From the NCBI GenBank assembly GCA_016937215.1, contig JAFGWI010000118.1, positions 1-41,428 of the forward strand: DNA of 41,428 nucleotides. The letters run 5' to 3'. Made by a program: the position numbers and the translations under genes. Positions within the stretch are counted from its first letter, which is position 1; the number at the start of each line of letters is the position of its first letter. This document shows, one piece after another, positions 24,823 through 32,530 of this stretch. The notes beneath the pieces were generated by a model. The model made no database searches. It saw only the letters and a list, made by a program, of their open reading frames with translations, and was not told the DNA's origin. Source of the stretch: Spirochaetales bacterium (GTDB taxonomy: Bacteria > Spirochaetota > Spirochaetia > SZUA-6 > JAFGRV01).

Positions 24823-26685
24823 ATGAGTTTCACCAAAGCTATAGCCATTCTCGACTGCGGCGGCCAATACACAAAGGTCATCGACCGGAAGGTCAGGGAG
24901 CAGCAGGTCTATTCCGAGATTTTTCCCATTAATGTTAAAGCCCAGGATCTCAAGAATTTTAGGGGGATTATTTTTTCAGGCGGGCCTGAAAGTGTCTGGT
25001 CTGACAAGTCCCTGAAATATGACCCCGCGATCTTTGAGCTGGGATTGCCCATGCTGGGAATCTGCTATGGACTTCATTTGGTGAATTACCATTTTAAGGG
25101 TACAGTAAAGCCGGGTATTCGCCAGGAATATGGTGAGACCGATATCCAGGTGGATACAAGCTGTCCGCTTTTTAAAGGCCTTGAAAAAGAGCAGAGGGTG
25201 CTCATGAGCCATGGTGATTCCATCGAGGATTTGGCCTTTGGTTTCAAAGCTTGTGCCATGTCGGAAAATATTATCGCGGCTTTGTATCATCCGGAAAAAC
25301 GGATTTACGGTGTTCAGTTTCACCCTGAGGTGGATTTAACCGAGAATGGAAAGCAAATTCTTAAGAATTTTCTTTTTGAGGTAAGTGAACTGAAAGAAGA
25401 TTATTGCCTGGAAGACCGCATTGAAAGCTCCATTAAAAATATTCAGGCCAAGGTCAAGGATAAAAAGGTTCTGGTTTTGGTTTCAGGTGGTGTGGATTCA
25501 GCTGTGACCGCTGCTTTGCTTTTAAAAGCTCTGCCGCCTGAACAGGTTTACGCGGTGCACATAGACCACGGTTTTATGCGCAAAAACGAAAGCGATGTGA
25601 TATGCGAAAACCTCAAAGACATGGGGCTAGACCATCTGGAAAGGATCAATGGAGAAGAGGCTTTTCTTACATCAACCCCTGAAATAAATGGTGTAAAAAC
25701 CGGGCCGCTGAACTCTGTGGTTGACCCGGAAACCAAGCGTAATATCATCGGCCACATGTTTATCGAGGTTCTTGATCAGGCTACCAAACGCTTTAATCTC
25801 GATATTAAGGATCTTTTTCTGGCCCAGGGAACTCTCCGGCCCGATCTTATTGAAAGCGGCAACCCAGATGTGTCCTCCTATGCCCATAAAATCAAAACCC
25901 ATCATAATGATGTGGATGTCATCAGAAAAGCCCGTGAAGAGGGCAAGGTGATTGAAACCAATTGGGACTGGCATAAGGATGAGGTAAGGCAGGTGGCACG
26001 TATTCTTGGGCTTGATGAGGCTGTGGCTTCGAGGCAGCCCTTTCCCGGACCTGGACTGGCCATTCGCTACATTTGCTATGACGGCAAGTTGAAAATTACT
26101 GCCGAGGAAAACCGGATTTTTCAGGAGGCTTTGAAAGGTCATAATTCGTCCTTATACGGTAAAGTGGTTCCCATTAAAACCGTTGGAGTACAGGGTGATT
26201 GCCGGAGTTATCGCCATTTATCTATGTTATGGGATACTCAAGGAAAGGTCGACTGGAAAGAGCTTTACACCATTGGCACCAGGCTGCCCAATCAGCTTAA
26301 CTTCATCAATCGGGTGGCCTATGTTCTTAACAAGCAAATTGACACAAGCCAGGAGCTTGTCATGGCCAAAACCTATCTGGAGCATGGAAAATTGGAACTT
26401 CTGCGCGAGGTGGATGCTATTGTCCGGAAGTACTTTGACCGGCCAGAAATCAGCCAGGCCTTTGCGGTTCTTTTACCCTTTGGTTTGACCAGGCCCTGTT
26501 CCGTGGCTATTCGCTCCTTTATTACCAACGACTTTATGACAGGCCGCCCGGCCATGGTAAACAAGGATATCACTCTGGATGTTCTTGATTCTGTTTGTGA
26601 GGAAATCACTTCAAATTTTTCTGAAATTGATCTGGTTCTCTATGATATTACCAGTAAACCGCCGGCAACCGTCGAGTGGGAATAG
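24823..26685 (+). CDS. guaA: GMP synthase (glutamine-hydrolysing), long form
   Basis: 620 residues from ATG 24823, with AGGAG (24810-24814) at 8 bases; the TTG at 24820 is rejected. GuaA aminates XMP to GMP with glutamine and ATP. A class-I glutamine amidotransferase occupies about 1-190: 'ILDCGGQYTKVIDRKVRE', nucleophile C81 in 'GICYGLHL', 'SHGDS' and 'GVQFHPEVDLT'. The PP-loop ATP pyrophosphatase follows with 'SGGVDS' at 221-226. The C-terminal dimerisation region ends 'KPPATVEWE' (usually KPPGTIEWE). Common bacterial GuaA is about 510-525 residues; the extra 100 or so lie in the C-terminal half around 'GDCRSYRHLSMLW', an arrangement resembling the longer form known from animals. It is cotranscribed with purB. 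Confidence 0.93.
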   Translation: MSFTKAIAILDCGGQYTKVIDRKVREQQVYSEIFPINVKAQDLKNFRGIIFSGGPESVWSDKSLKYDPAIFELGLPMLGICYGLHLVNYHFKGTVKPGIRQEYGETDIQVDTSCPLFKGLEKEQRVLMSHGDSIEDLAFGFKACAMSENIIAALYHPEKRIYGVQFHPEVDLTENGKQILKNFLFEVSELKEDYCLEDRIESSIKNIQAKVKDKKVLVLVSGGVDSAVTAALLLKALPPEQVYAVHIDHGFMRKNESDVICENLKDMGLDHLERINGEEAFLTSTPEINGVKTGPLNSVVDPETKRNIIGHMFIEVLDQATKRFNLDIKDLFLAQGTLRPDLIESGNPDVSSYAHKIKTHHNDVDVIRKAREEGKVIETNWDWHKDEVRQVARILGLDEAVASRQPFPGPGLAIRYICYDGKLKITAEENRIFQEALKGHNSSLYGKVVPIKTVGVQGDCRSYRHLSMLWDTQGKVDWKELYTIGTRLPNQLNFINRVAYVLNKQIDTSQELVMAKTYLEHGKLELLREVDAIVRKYFDRPEISQAFAVLLPFGLTRPCSVAIRSFITNDFMTGRPAMVNKDITLDVLDSVCEEITSNFSEIDLVLYDITSKPPATVEWE

Positions 26686-26694
26686 AAAGCGGCT

Positions 26695-27060
26695 TTATCG
26701 CTCTAAAATAGCCTTGATTTTGCTTAGCAGTTTATCCATGACAATGGGTTTTTCAGCATAGGCTTCAACCATGAGTTCGGAAATATCGATGTTAAAATTG
26801 GCTGCTTTGATAACACTTTCCAGAATGATGATAGGCATATTAACCCCGCTTTGATGAAGTTCTTTTCCCAGCAATAAACCGTCTTCACTCGTTTCAAGGG
26901 TTACATCAAGAATGATGATATCGGGCTTTTCGGATTCTGCCGAAAGTTTTCCCTCCCCAATATTCGTTGCTTTTATGACTTCATAACCGGCTTTTGATAA
27001 AAATTCAGCTGTGCTATCCACAAATTTTTTATCATCATCTACAATAAGGACTCTTGCCAT
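26695..27060 (-). CDS. Single-domain response regulator (CheY-like receiver)
   Basis: 121 residues consisting only of a receiver domain. The ATG has AAGGAG 6 bases upstream. Acidic pocket D8-D10 ('IVDDD'), phospho-acceptor D52 ('IILDVTL'), Ser82 at the switch Thr/Ser position and K104 ('AEKP') are all present, so it should be phosphorylatable. No output domain: it works by protein contact, as in chemotaxis or a phosphorelay. The gene is convergent with guaA (9 bases between stops) and has no kinase beside it; the membrane kinase-like protein at 1740 is the only candidate in the window, and that is speculative. Confidence 0.88.
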   Translation of the reverse strand: MARVLIVDDDKKFVDSTAEFLSKAGYEVIKATNIGEGKLSAESEKPDIIILDVTLETSEDGLLLGKELHQSGVNMPIIILESVIKAANFNIDISELMVEAYAEKPIVMDKLLSKIKAILER

Positions 27061-27159
27061 TAATTTCTCCTTAAAAACAGGGGAACAAACTAAAATAAGT
27101 TTATCACCTTGATCTGTTCGATGTCAAGTAATTCTTTTCAGGAAAGGCAATTCCGATTA

Positions 27160-27188
27160 TTGATAAAATTGGCCCAATTTTTTATATT
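27160..27188 (+). promoter_or_regulatory. Promoter with a palindrome filling the spacer
   Basis: TTGATA (27160-27165), 17-base spacer, TATATT (27183-27188). The spacer is almost exactly the perfect palindrome AAAATTGGCCCAATTTT (27165-27181), with 8-base arms around a central C. A repressor bound there would block polymerase. This would be a second, upstream promoter for the ycgN-like gene. Confidence 0.45.
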
Positions 27189-27253
27189 ATTAGCCTTGAA
27201 TTCCAAAGGAACGATAATTTCCTGTTAAAACTTGCTTTGTTGCAAATAGCTGA

Positions 27254-27282
27254 TTGAAAAATTTTTCTTGAGTAATTATAGT
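27254..27282 (+). promoter_or_regulatory. Proximal promoter of the ycgN-like gene, near-leaderless
   Basis: TTGAAA (27254-27259), 17-base spacer, TATAGT (27277-27282). The ATG at 27292 starts 9 bases after the -10, and no Shine-Dalgarno sequence precedes it. Confidence 0.5.
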
Positions 27283-27291
27283 GTCACTATT

Positions 27292-27747
27292 ATGTCTTTA
27301 TTTGTATTCAATAAAAAATGGCAGGATTTTAGCCAAGAAGAATGGGAACGGCTTTGCGACCATTGCGGAAAATGTTGTCTGGAAAAGCTTGAAAATCACA
27401 AAACCAAGGAATTGTTTTTCACATCAATCGCCTGTTCCTATCTGGATATTGAAACTGTGAAATGCCGTTATTATGACAAGCGCTTTCAGCTTGATGTTGA
27501 TTGTGTTCCTATAAAAGACTTGATACCGGAAAAACTCCATTATTTGCCGGTATCCTGTTCCTATCGTTTGATTTATGAAGGAAAGGATTTGCCTTCATGG
27601 CATCCCTTGAAAACTGGTGATCCTTTATCAACGATGAAATCGGGAAACAGTGTAAAAGATTTTGCCCTGGAATATTCTGACAACATGGAATTGGAAAATT
27701 TTATTATTTTTGAAGAACATAATTATGGAGATAAACAAAGTGACTGA
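27292..27747 (+). CDS. YcgN/UPF0260-family cysteine-rich protein
   Basis: 151 residues from ATG 27292; the frame reaches a TTG at 27268 inside the predicted promoter. It matches the E. coli YcgN pattern closely: 'EEWERLCDHCGKCCLEKL' (CxxCxxCC), 'LFFTSIACSYLDIETVKC' with 'RYYDKRF', 'LPVSCSYRLIYEGKDLP' and 'WHPLKTGDP'. The conserved cysteines suggest a metal or Fe-S centre; the biochemical function of the family is not established to my knowledge. The 3' end overlaps the next gene by 23 bases, so they are cotranscribed. Confidence 0.85.
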   Translation: MSLFVFNKKWQDFSQEEWERLCDHCGKCCLEKLENHKTKELFFTSIACSYLDIETVKCRYYDKRFQLDVDCVPIKDLIPEKLHYLPVSCSYRLIYEGKDLPSWHPLKTGDPLSTMKSGNSVKDFALEYSDNMELENFIIFEEHNYGDKQSD

Positions 27748-29407
27748 AGAGACAAAAAATCTGATTATTAAAAATATAGACTTTACCTATCAAACAATCC
27801 TTGAAAACAGGGGGCCGGCCTATGTTGTTCTTGTTTCGGGCAATGCTGACGATGAAGCCAATTGGCAGTTAAAAATCCAGGAGGCCGCGGAATATCTGTT
27901 TAATGCTGATGGTTCCTGTGTGGTTTTATCATTCGAGGAAAAACATAAAAACAAGGGCAAGCAGGGTAATTTTTTTGGCACCTTACTGGCCTATTGGAAA
28001 ATGGAGACGTGGGCTCAAAAAGCTGGCAAGCACTACAAAGACCGTCTTGTTCTTGTTGGAATGCTCTTTGGACGCGGTGAACGCATGTCACCCTTTACTC
28101 AGGTGGAGGGAGACCGAAAACCGGCCATTGAAGTGAACAGCCATTTCATGGCGCCTGATAAATCAATCAAAGTGCTGTCTGCCATAGAAGAGGGCTTGTT
28201 CGGTTTTGTGCCAGTGGTCCGTTATCTGGAAGAGCGGGGCTTCCGGGGCTTTCTTGATAAATGGGGCGATGAAACGGAAATCCCTTCGATCGATATGACC
28301 CTGATTCCAGAAAATACACAGCACTATGCTCAAACAGATTTGATTAAAATAATTTCGCCTATTATTGTGACACCCGAACTGGCGGCGCAAAAGGATTTTG
28401 TACTATTTAATGAGAAGGATGATTTTATAGGTATGCTGCCTCGTGCCCCCTATGACTCCATGGTTCAAAGCTTTGAGAGCCTGGGCATTAAAGCTGACAA
28501 CCAGAACCGCTATACCGCAGGCGTCAGTCTGGGGCCGGTTGCCATGTCATACGATTTATTGCAGTTTTCCCTTGATTTTTTCAGAGCTGACATCGAAACC
28601 CCTGGTGTGATTCTGGATTTTGACCCCTATTTTTTGATGGCCTTGAGCATTGATGACAAAGCGCTTTGGGAGAAAATCACCAAAAATGACGAGAATCTTA
28701 AAAAGCTGGACCAGTTATTTAATAATTTTTACCAGCGGATAAGTCAGTTTAAAAAGGCCTTTGAGGAAAAATTCAGACGGCCTTTGAAGCTAAAAGTGCT
28801 TAACCTGGGTGAAGATATCTACTGGGCTGACATTGGCCAGCACCAGGCCATGTATGATAAATATTTTTCCCTGTTGAATGATGACGCTCTTGGGGAAATT
28901 TCCCGTAAGCTGGAAAATCTTCCAGGCAAGCGAGATGAGAATGGCAATATCATTATTTCATCGGAGATCGAAACTGGTATTGAGGTACGCGATTCAGTGC
29001 TGATTAACAGCCGGCTGAAGGGTAAGGGCAGTGTGTCAAACTGCGTGGTCAAAAACTCGACGATTGAAAACCCGGAAATGAACCAGGCTTTCTCGATTTC
29101 AAGTGTCTGTGTTCAAGGGGAATGCGTATTACAGAGACGAAGCGGCTTGTATAAATATTTAGGAAAGGGCGGCTTGGTGCTTAAACCCTATGAGCGCGCG
29201 GGCACCCTTTTTACTAATGATGTACCGCTGAGCTTGAAGGTACATGAAAAAACCGACCTCAGGGATCGTGACAATCATTATAACAAGCCTATTTTGGGAA
29301 ATTCTATCTCCTTTAGTGAGGCATATGACAAAAGTTTTGGCATATCAAATGAGATGATTGCAAAAAAACGGATGGTTTTTTTGAAACAGATGGAGGCTGA
29401 TGAGTGA
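27725..29407 (+). CDS. Nucleotidyltransferase-like protein with N-terminal extension and left-handed beta-helix tail
   Basis: 560 residues from ATG 27725; a GTG at 27740 with GGAGA upstream is an alternative. Sugar-nucleotidyltransferases normally begin with GGxGTRLxPLTxxxPKP. Here a comparable pattern, 'GRGERMSPFTQVEGDRKPA', appears only at about 118-136, after an extra N-terminal region with its own 'YVVLVSGNADDE' strand. The C-terminal part has hexapeptide-like strands of a left-handed beta-helix ('IETGIEVRDSVLINSRL', 'SVSNCVVKNSTI', about 417-455), typical of GlmU/GlgC-type enzymes. It probably activates or binds a sugar phosphate, but the second active-site half cannot be verified by eye, so the substrate is unknown. 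It is translationally linked to the ycgN-like gene. Confidence 0.6.
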   Translation: MEINKVTEETKNLIIKNIDFTYQTILENRGPAYVVLVSGNADDEANWQLKIQEAAEYLFNADGSCVVLSFEEKHKNKGKQGNFFGTLLAYWKMETWAQKAGKHYKDRLVLVGMLFGRGERMSPFTQVEGDRKPAIEVNSHFMAPDKSIKVLSAIEEGLFGFVPVVRYLEERGFRGFLDKWGDETEIPSIDMTLIPENTQHYAQTDLIKIISPIIVTPELAAQKDFVLFNEKDDFIGMLPRAPYDSMVQSFESLGIKADNQNRYTAGVSLGPVAMSYDLLQFSLDFFRADIETPGVILDFDPYFLMALSIDDKALWEKITKNDENLKKLDQLFNNFYQRISQFKKAFEEKFRRPLKLKVLNLGEDIYWADIGQHQAMYDKYFSLLNDDALGEISRKLENLPGKRDENGNIIISSEIETGIEVRDSVLINSRLKGKGSVSNCVVKNSTIENPEMNQAFSISSVCVQGECVLQRRSGLYKYLGKGGLVLKPYERAGTLFTNDVPLSLKVHEKTDLRDRDNHYNKPILGNSISFSEAYDKSFGISNEMIAKKRMVFLKQMEADE

Positions 29408-29543
29408 TCACTATGGCCCATGTGTTTGGATGAAAAAAATGACTCATAAGGCTTTTTGAAAACTGAAATTTTGAAGGAATTATGTAAATTGCGGATAGGT
29501 TATTTTATTTTTTACAAGCAGAAAATTCAGTTCATCCTGCTAA

Positions 29544-29572
29544 TTGACACATGTAAAACAGTATAGTAATCT
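29544..29572 (+). promoter_or_regulatory. Candidate promoter of the fucosyltransferase-like gene
   Basis: Perfect -35 TTGACA (29544-29549), 17-base spacer, weak -10 TAATCT (29567-29572). It lies in the 190-base gap after the nucleotidyltransferase-like gene. Confidence 0.4.
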
Positions 29573-29597
29573 GGGAAATTATGGAAGAAAATACATT

Positions 29598-30572
29598 ATG
29601 GAAAAAGTAAAATATGTATTGGTGAAGGGCAAAGCTGGTTTAGGTAACAGGATGCTGTCATCACTAACGGGAATTGCATACAGTTTGCTTACGGGACGAA
29701 CACTTATTGTGGATTGGAATGATGGTATGTACGCAGATCCAAATATAAATGCGTTCCCCTATTTCTTTAATCTTAAAGGAGTTAATTTCCAATCAGAAAT
29801 TCCAGATTATTCAAGCATAGCTCCATTAGTCTGGAAAAACAATTTAAGTAAATCAGCGAATGCCATGGTAAATGAATTTGCAAATAATAAACATACAAGC
29901 TTCACTGTGCTTAAAAAATTTTCAATTAATCCCTCAATAACTGGTTATAATGAAGATATAGTCGTACTTTTTTCATACACTCACCAATTACTCCATATGA
30001 AAAAAGCACTAAAAAAATCTGTTTATTTTAACAATTGCAATGGGTTAAAACAAATCATTAAATTATTATTGTCAGACTATTTAGTTTTAAATGAATCAAT
30101 TATAAACGATATTCGTGACTTTAAAGAAAAAAATAAATTTAGCAATATTCTGGGTATTCATATCCGATACACTGATAGAAAAGTGCCATTACAAAAAATA
30201 ATAAATAAAGCTAAATTATTATTAGCCAAGCATAAATTTGCAAAAATATTTTTAGCCACTGATAACGAGATTGTAATACAAAAATTCAAAGACACCTTTC
30301 CACAAATAATTCAAAAGGATAAATGGTTTCCAACGTCAAAAGAAACAATGCATAGCAATAATGCTTGCCCAGATAAAATAAAAAACGGAGTAGATGCCCT
30401 TATTGATATGTATCTATTGGCTGAATGCGATGCCTTAATTTATCCTGGCCGGTCCACTTTCTCAGTTATTTCTAGTATATTATCTAAAGCCCCAAAGAAA
30501 TTAATAATTGATATAGATAAATATAATATTAAGGTTAATTTGGTAAAGTTTTTAAGAGAACACTTATCATAA
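29598..30572 (+). CDS. NodZ/alpha-1,6-fucosyltransferase-like glycosyltransferase
   Basis: 324 residues. ATG 29598 has GGAAGA 9 bases upstream and puts the conserved N-terminus right after the start. Two family signatures of the NodZ/FUT8 type GT-B enzymes are visible: the N-terminal 'KGKAGLGNRMLSSLTG' followed by 'RTLIVDW', and the GDP-fucose-binding 'GIHIRYTDRK' (HxRxTD) at about 192-202. A third, 'LAECDALIYPGRSTFS', lies near the C-terminus. It would transfer fucose or a related sugar to a glycan, perhaps lipopolysaccharide or flagellin; the acceptor is unknown. Codon use is conspicuously richer in A/T-ending codons (AAA, ATA, TTA) than in either neighbour, suggesting recent acquisition. 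Confidence 0.7.
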   Translation: MEKVKYVLVKGKAGLGNRMLSSLTGIAYSLLTGRTLIVDWNDGMYADPNINAFPYFFNLKGVNFQSEIPDYSSIAPLVWKNNLSKSANAMVNEFANNKHTSFTVLKKFSINPSITGYNEDIVVLFSYTHQLLHMKKALKKSVYFNNCNGLKQIIKLLLSDYLVLNESIINDIRDFKEKNKFSNILGIHIRYTDRKVPLQKIINKAKLLLAKHKFAKIFLATDNEIVIQKFKDTFPQIIQKDKWFPTSKETMHSNNACPDKIKNGVDALIDMYLLAECDALIYPGRSTFSVISSILSKAPKKLIIDIDKYNIKVNLVKFLREHLS

Positions 30573-30612
30573 ATTAATAAACTAAAAAACAACTAAACGG
30601 ATTTCAGAAGCT

Positions 30613-30650
30613 GCCTGTTGCCTGGCCTGCTATGCTCCCAGGCGGCGGGC
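30613..30650 (+). terminator. GC-rich hairpin after the glycosyltransferase gene
   Basis: GCCTGTTGCCTGG (30613-30625) pairs along all 13 positions (some G-U) with CCAGGCGGCGGGC (30638-30650). There is no T tract, so its role as terminator is uncertain. The block TGTTGCCTGG...CTGCTATGCTCC is reminiscent of the outer part of the paired-hairpin repeat and may be a relic of it. Confidence 0.4.
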
Positions 30651-30736
30651 AAAGCCAGTATCCGATAAAGTAAAACAAAAAATCCAAGTATGACTATATT
30701 ACCCTGATGAAATTCCCAAGTTTTTAATGTTTCCAT

Positions 30737-30766
30737 TTGAATGATTTCAGAGAAAAATGTTATAAT
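30737..30766 (+). promoter_or_regulatory. Promoter of the CoaD-CoaE-HD gene, predicted leaderless transcript
   Basis: TTGAAT (30737-30742), 18-base spacer, consensus TATAAT (30761-30766). The ATG at 30773 lies 6 bases after the -10, exactly where transcription should start, and no Shine-Dalgarno site exists. The in-frame TTG at 30737 is therefore the -35 box rather than a start codon. Confidence 0.7.
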
Positions 30767-30772
30767 CAGCTT

Positions 30773-32530
30773 ATGAAAACCAGGGCAATATATGCATTTT
30801 CAGGCGATCCGGTCACTTTCGGACATATTGATATTATTCAACGGGCTTCCCGTATTTTTGACCATTTGACCGTGGCTATTGGTGTGAATCCTGACAAGAA
30901 ATATACATTTTCACTCGAACAGCGGCGCAAAATGGCGGAGATGAGCCTGGCTCCGATTAAAAATGTTTCGGTAATAGCTTTTGAGGGCTTGCTGGTGGAT
31001 TATGCGTTTGAACATAACATTCCCGTAATTATTAAGGGAGTGAGGAACTCCAGTGATTTTGATTACGAGATCTGGCTGCATCAGGTGACCGACAGCCAGA
31101 AACTGGCTATTGATACCTTTTTACTGCCCGCGCGGCAAAGTCTTGCCCATGTGAGTTCCTCTTCAGCCAAGGCTTTGCAGCTGGAACAGGGGCTGATTCA
31201 TGAATATGTTCCTTTATATGTAAAGCAATGCCTGGAAGCAGCGATTTCCGGCCAGTATATTTTGGGGATCAGCGGCGAAATCGGTTCGGGTAAATCCTGG
31301 GTCAGTGAAAAGCTCCGGGAAATAGGGGCTAAACAGGGCATTGATGTATTTAATATTGAGCTTGATTTTATCGGGCACCAGATCCTGTCGGCTCTGAAAG
31401 AACCGGTATATAAGGAGATCCGCCAGGAGATTATTCGTCAATTCGGACCTTCGGTGAAAAATGCCGAGGGCGGGGTAAACCGTAAAAAGCTGGGCGATAT
31501 TGTTTTTAATGACAAAGAGAAGCTCGATCGCCTTAATGATATTTTTTATACGCCTTTAGTGGTTCGTCTACGCCGGGAGCTTTATCATAAGCAAGGTCTT
31601 ATTTTGTTCAATGCGGCCTTGATCGCTGAATCGGACATGACCTATTTGTGCAATAACAATGTGCTGCTTTTGCATGTGGACAAAGAATCCCAGAAAAAAC
31701 GCCTTGAAAAAAGAAAGCTCAGTGAGGCGCAGATTACTAAACGTCTGGAAAGTCAGTTTAACGAGGCCCAGAAGCGCGAACAAATGGCCGCAGCGGTTTC
31801 CAAAAGTTCGCAGGGAAAATTGTGGACCTACGATAACTCCGATGGTGCTGACGAAAATAAGCTGGAAAAATTGTACCAGGAAATTATTTCGTACATGGAT
31901 GTGTTTGGTTTTCTTCGCTTCAAGAGTTTGTGGTATCGCTCGCGTGCCAAGGGTGATTTTGAAGTAATCTATAATCATTTGAAGATATGCTATGCTGCGC
32001 GGAATCGATATTATCATAATCTTCTTCATATTATTGATGGTTTAAATCATCTTACATCGGTCCGGGATAAGATAAAAAACATCGAGATTTTGGAGTTTGC
32101 CTGGTGGTATCATGATGTGGTTTATGAACCTCTGAGCCATGAAAATGAATACCTCAGCGCTCAGTCTGCGTTAAAGGATTTGACAAGTTTTGGATTTGAC
32201 GCGGATTTTACAGAAAAGGTTATCAGCTTGATTGATGCAAGCAAAAATCATGAAGATCCCGAAGATGAAGATATGGCCTACTTTTTTGATATAGATTTGG
32301 CTGTTTTGGGTTCGCCATGGGAGGATTTTCTGCGTTATGAAGAAAATATCCGCCGGGAATATGCTTTTATTGATGATAATGAATACAACAAGTGCCGTTG
32401 TGATTTTCTTGTTAATCTTTTAAAAAGAAAGACTATTTACCATACAGAGCATTTTCAAAGTCTGTTTGAAAAAAAGGCTCATGAAAATATAAGAGATTTG
32501 TTAAAGCAGAAAGGAATAAAAAATGGCTGA
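30773..32530 (+). CDS. Triple fusion: phosphopantetheine adenylyltransferase (CoaD) - dephospho-CoA kinase-like (CoaE) - HD hydrolase
   Basis: 585 residues. CoaD occupies about 1-160: nucleotidyltransferase 'SGDPVTFGHIDII' and 'IKGVRNSSDFDYE', and a C-terminal 'SSSSAKAL' in place of SSTxVREL. CoaE occupies about 160-375: P-loop 'GISGEIGSGKS' at about 164-174, 'LDFIGHQIL', and the lid arginines 'RLEKRKLSEAQITKRLESQ'; the usual HP motif reads 'YTPLV'. A third domain about 385-580 is a metal-dependent HD phosphohydrolase: 'YYHNLLHI', 'WWYHDVVYEP' with HD near 446, 'HENEYLSAQSA', and 'FFDIDLAVLG'. CoaD and CoaE catalyse the last two steps of coenzyme A synthesis; the HD domain is of unknown substrate. 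The 3' end overlaps the next gene by 8 bases. Confidence 0.85.
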   Translation: MKTRAIYAFSGDPVTFGHIDIIQRASRIFDHLTVAIGVNPDKKYTFSLEQRRKMAEMSLAPIKNVSVIAFEGLLVDYAFEHNIPVIIKGVRNSSDFDYEIWLHQVTDSQKLAIDTFLLPARQSLAHVSSSSAKALQLEQGLIHEYVPLYVKQCLEAAISGQYILGISGEIGSGKSWVSEKLREIGAKQGIDVFNIELDFIGHQILSALKEPVYKEIRQEIIRQFGPSVKNAEGGVNRKKLGDIVFNDKEKLDRLNDIFYTPLVVRLRRELYHKQGLILFNAALIAESDMTYLCNNNVLLLHVDKESQKKRLEKRKLSEAQITKRLESQFNEAQKREQMAAAVSKSSQGKLWTYDNSDGADENKLEKLYQEIISYMDVFGFLRFKSLWYRSRAKGDFEVIYNHLKICYAARNRYYHNLLHIIDGLNHLTSVRDKIKNIEILEFAWWYHDVVYEPLSHENEYLSAQSALKDLTSFGFDADFTEKVISLIDASKNHEDPEDEDMAYFFDIDLAVLGSPWEDFLRYEENIRREYAFIDDNEYNKCRCDFLVNLLKRKTIYHTEHFQSLFEKKAHENIRDLLKQKGIKNG

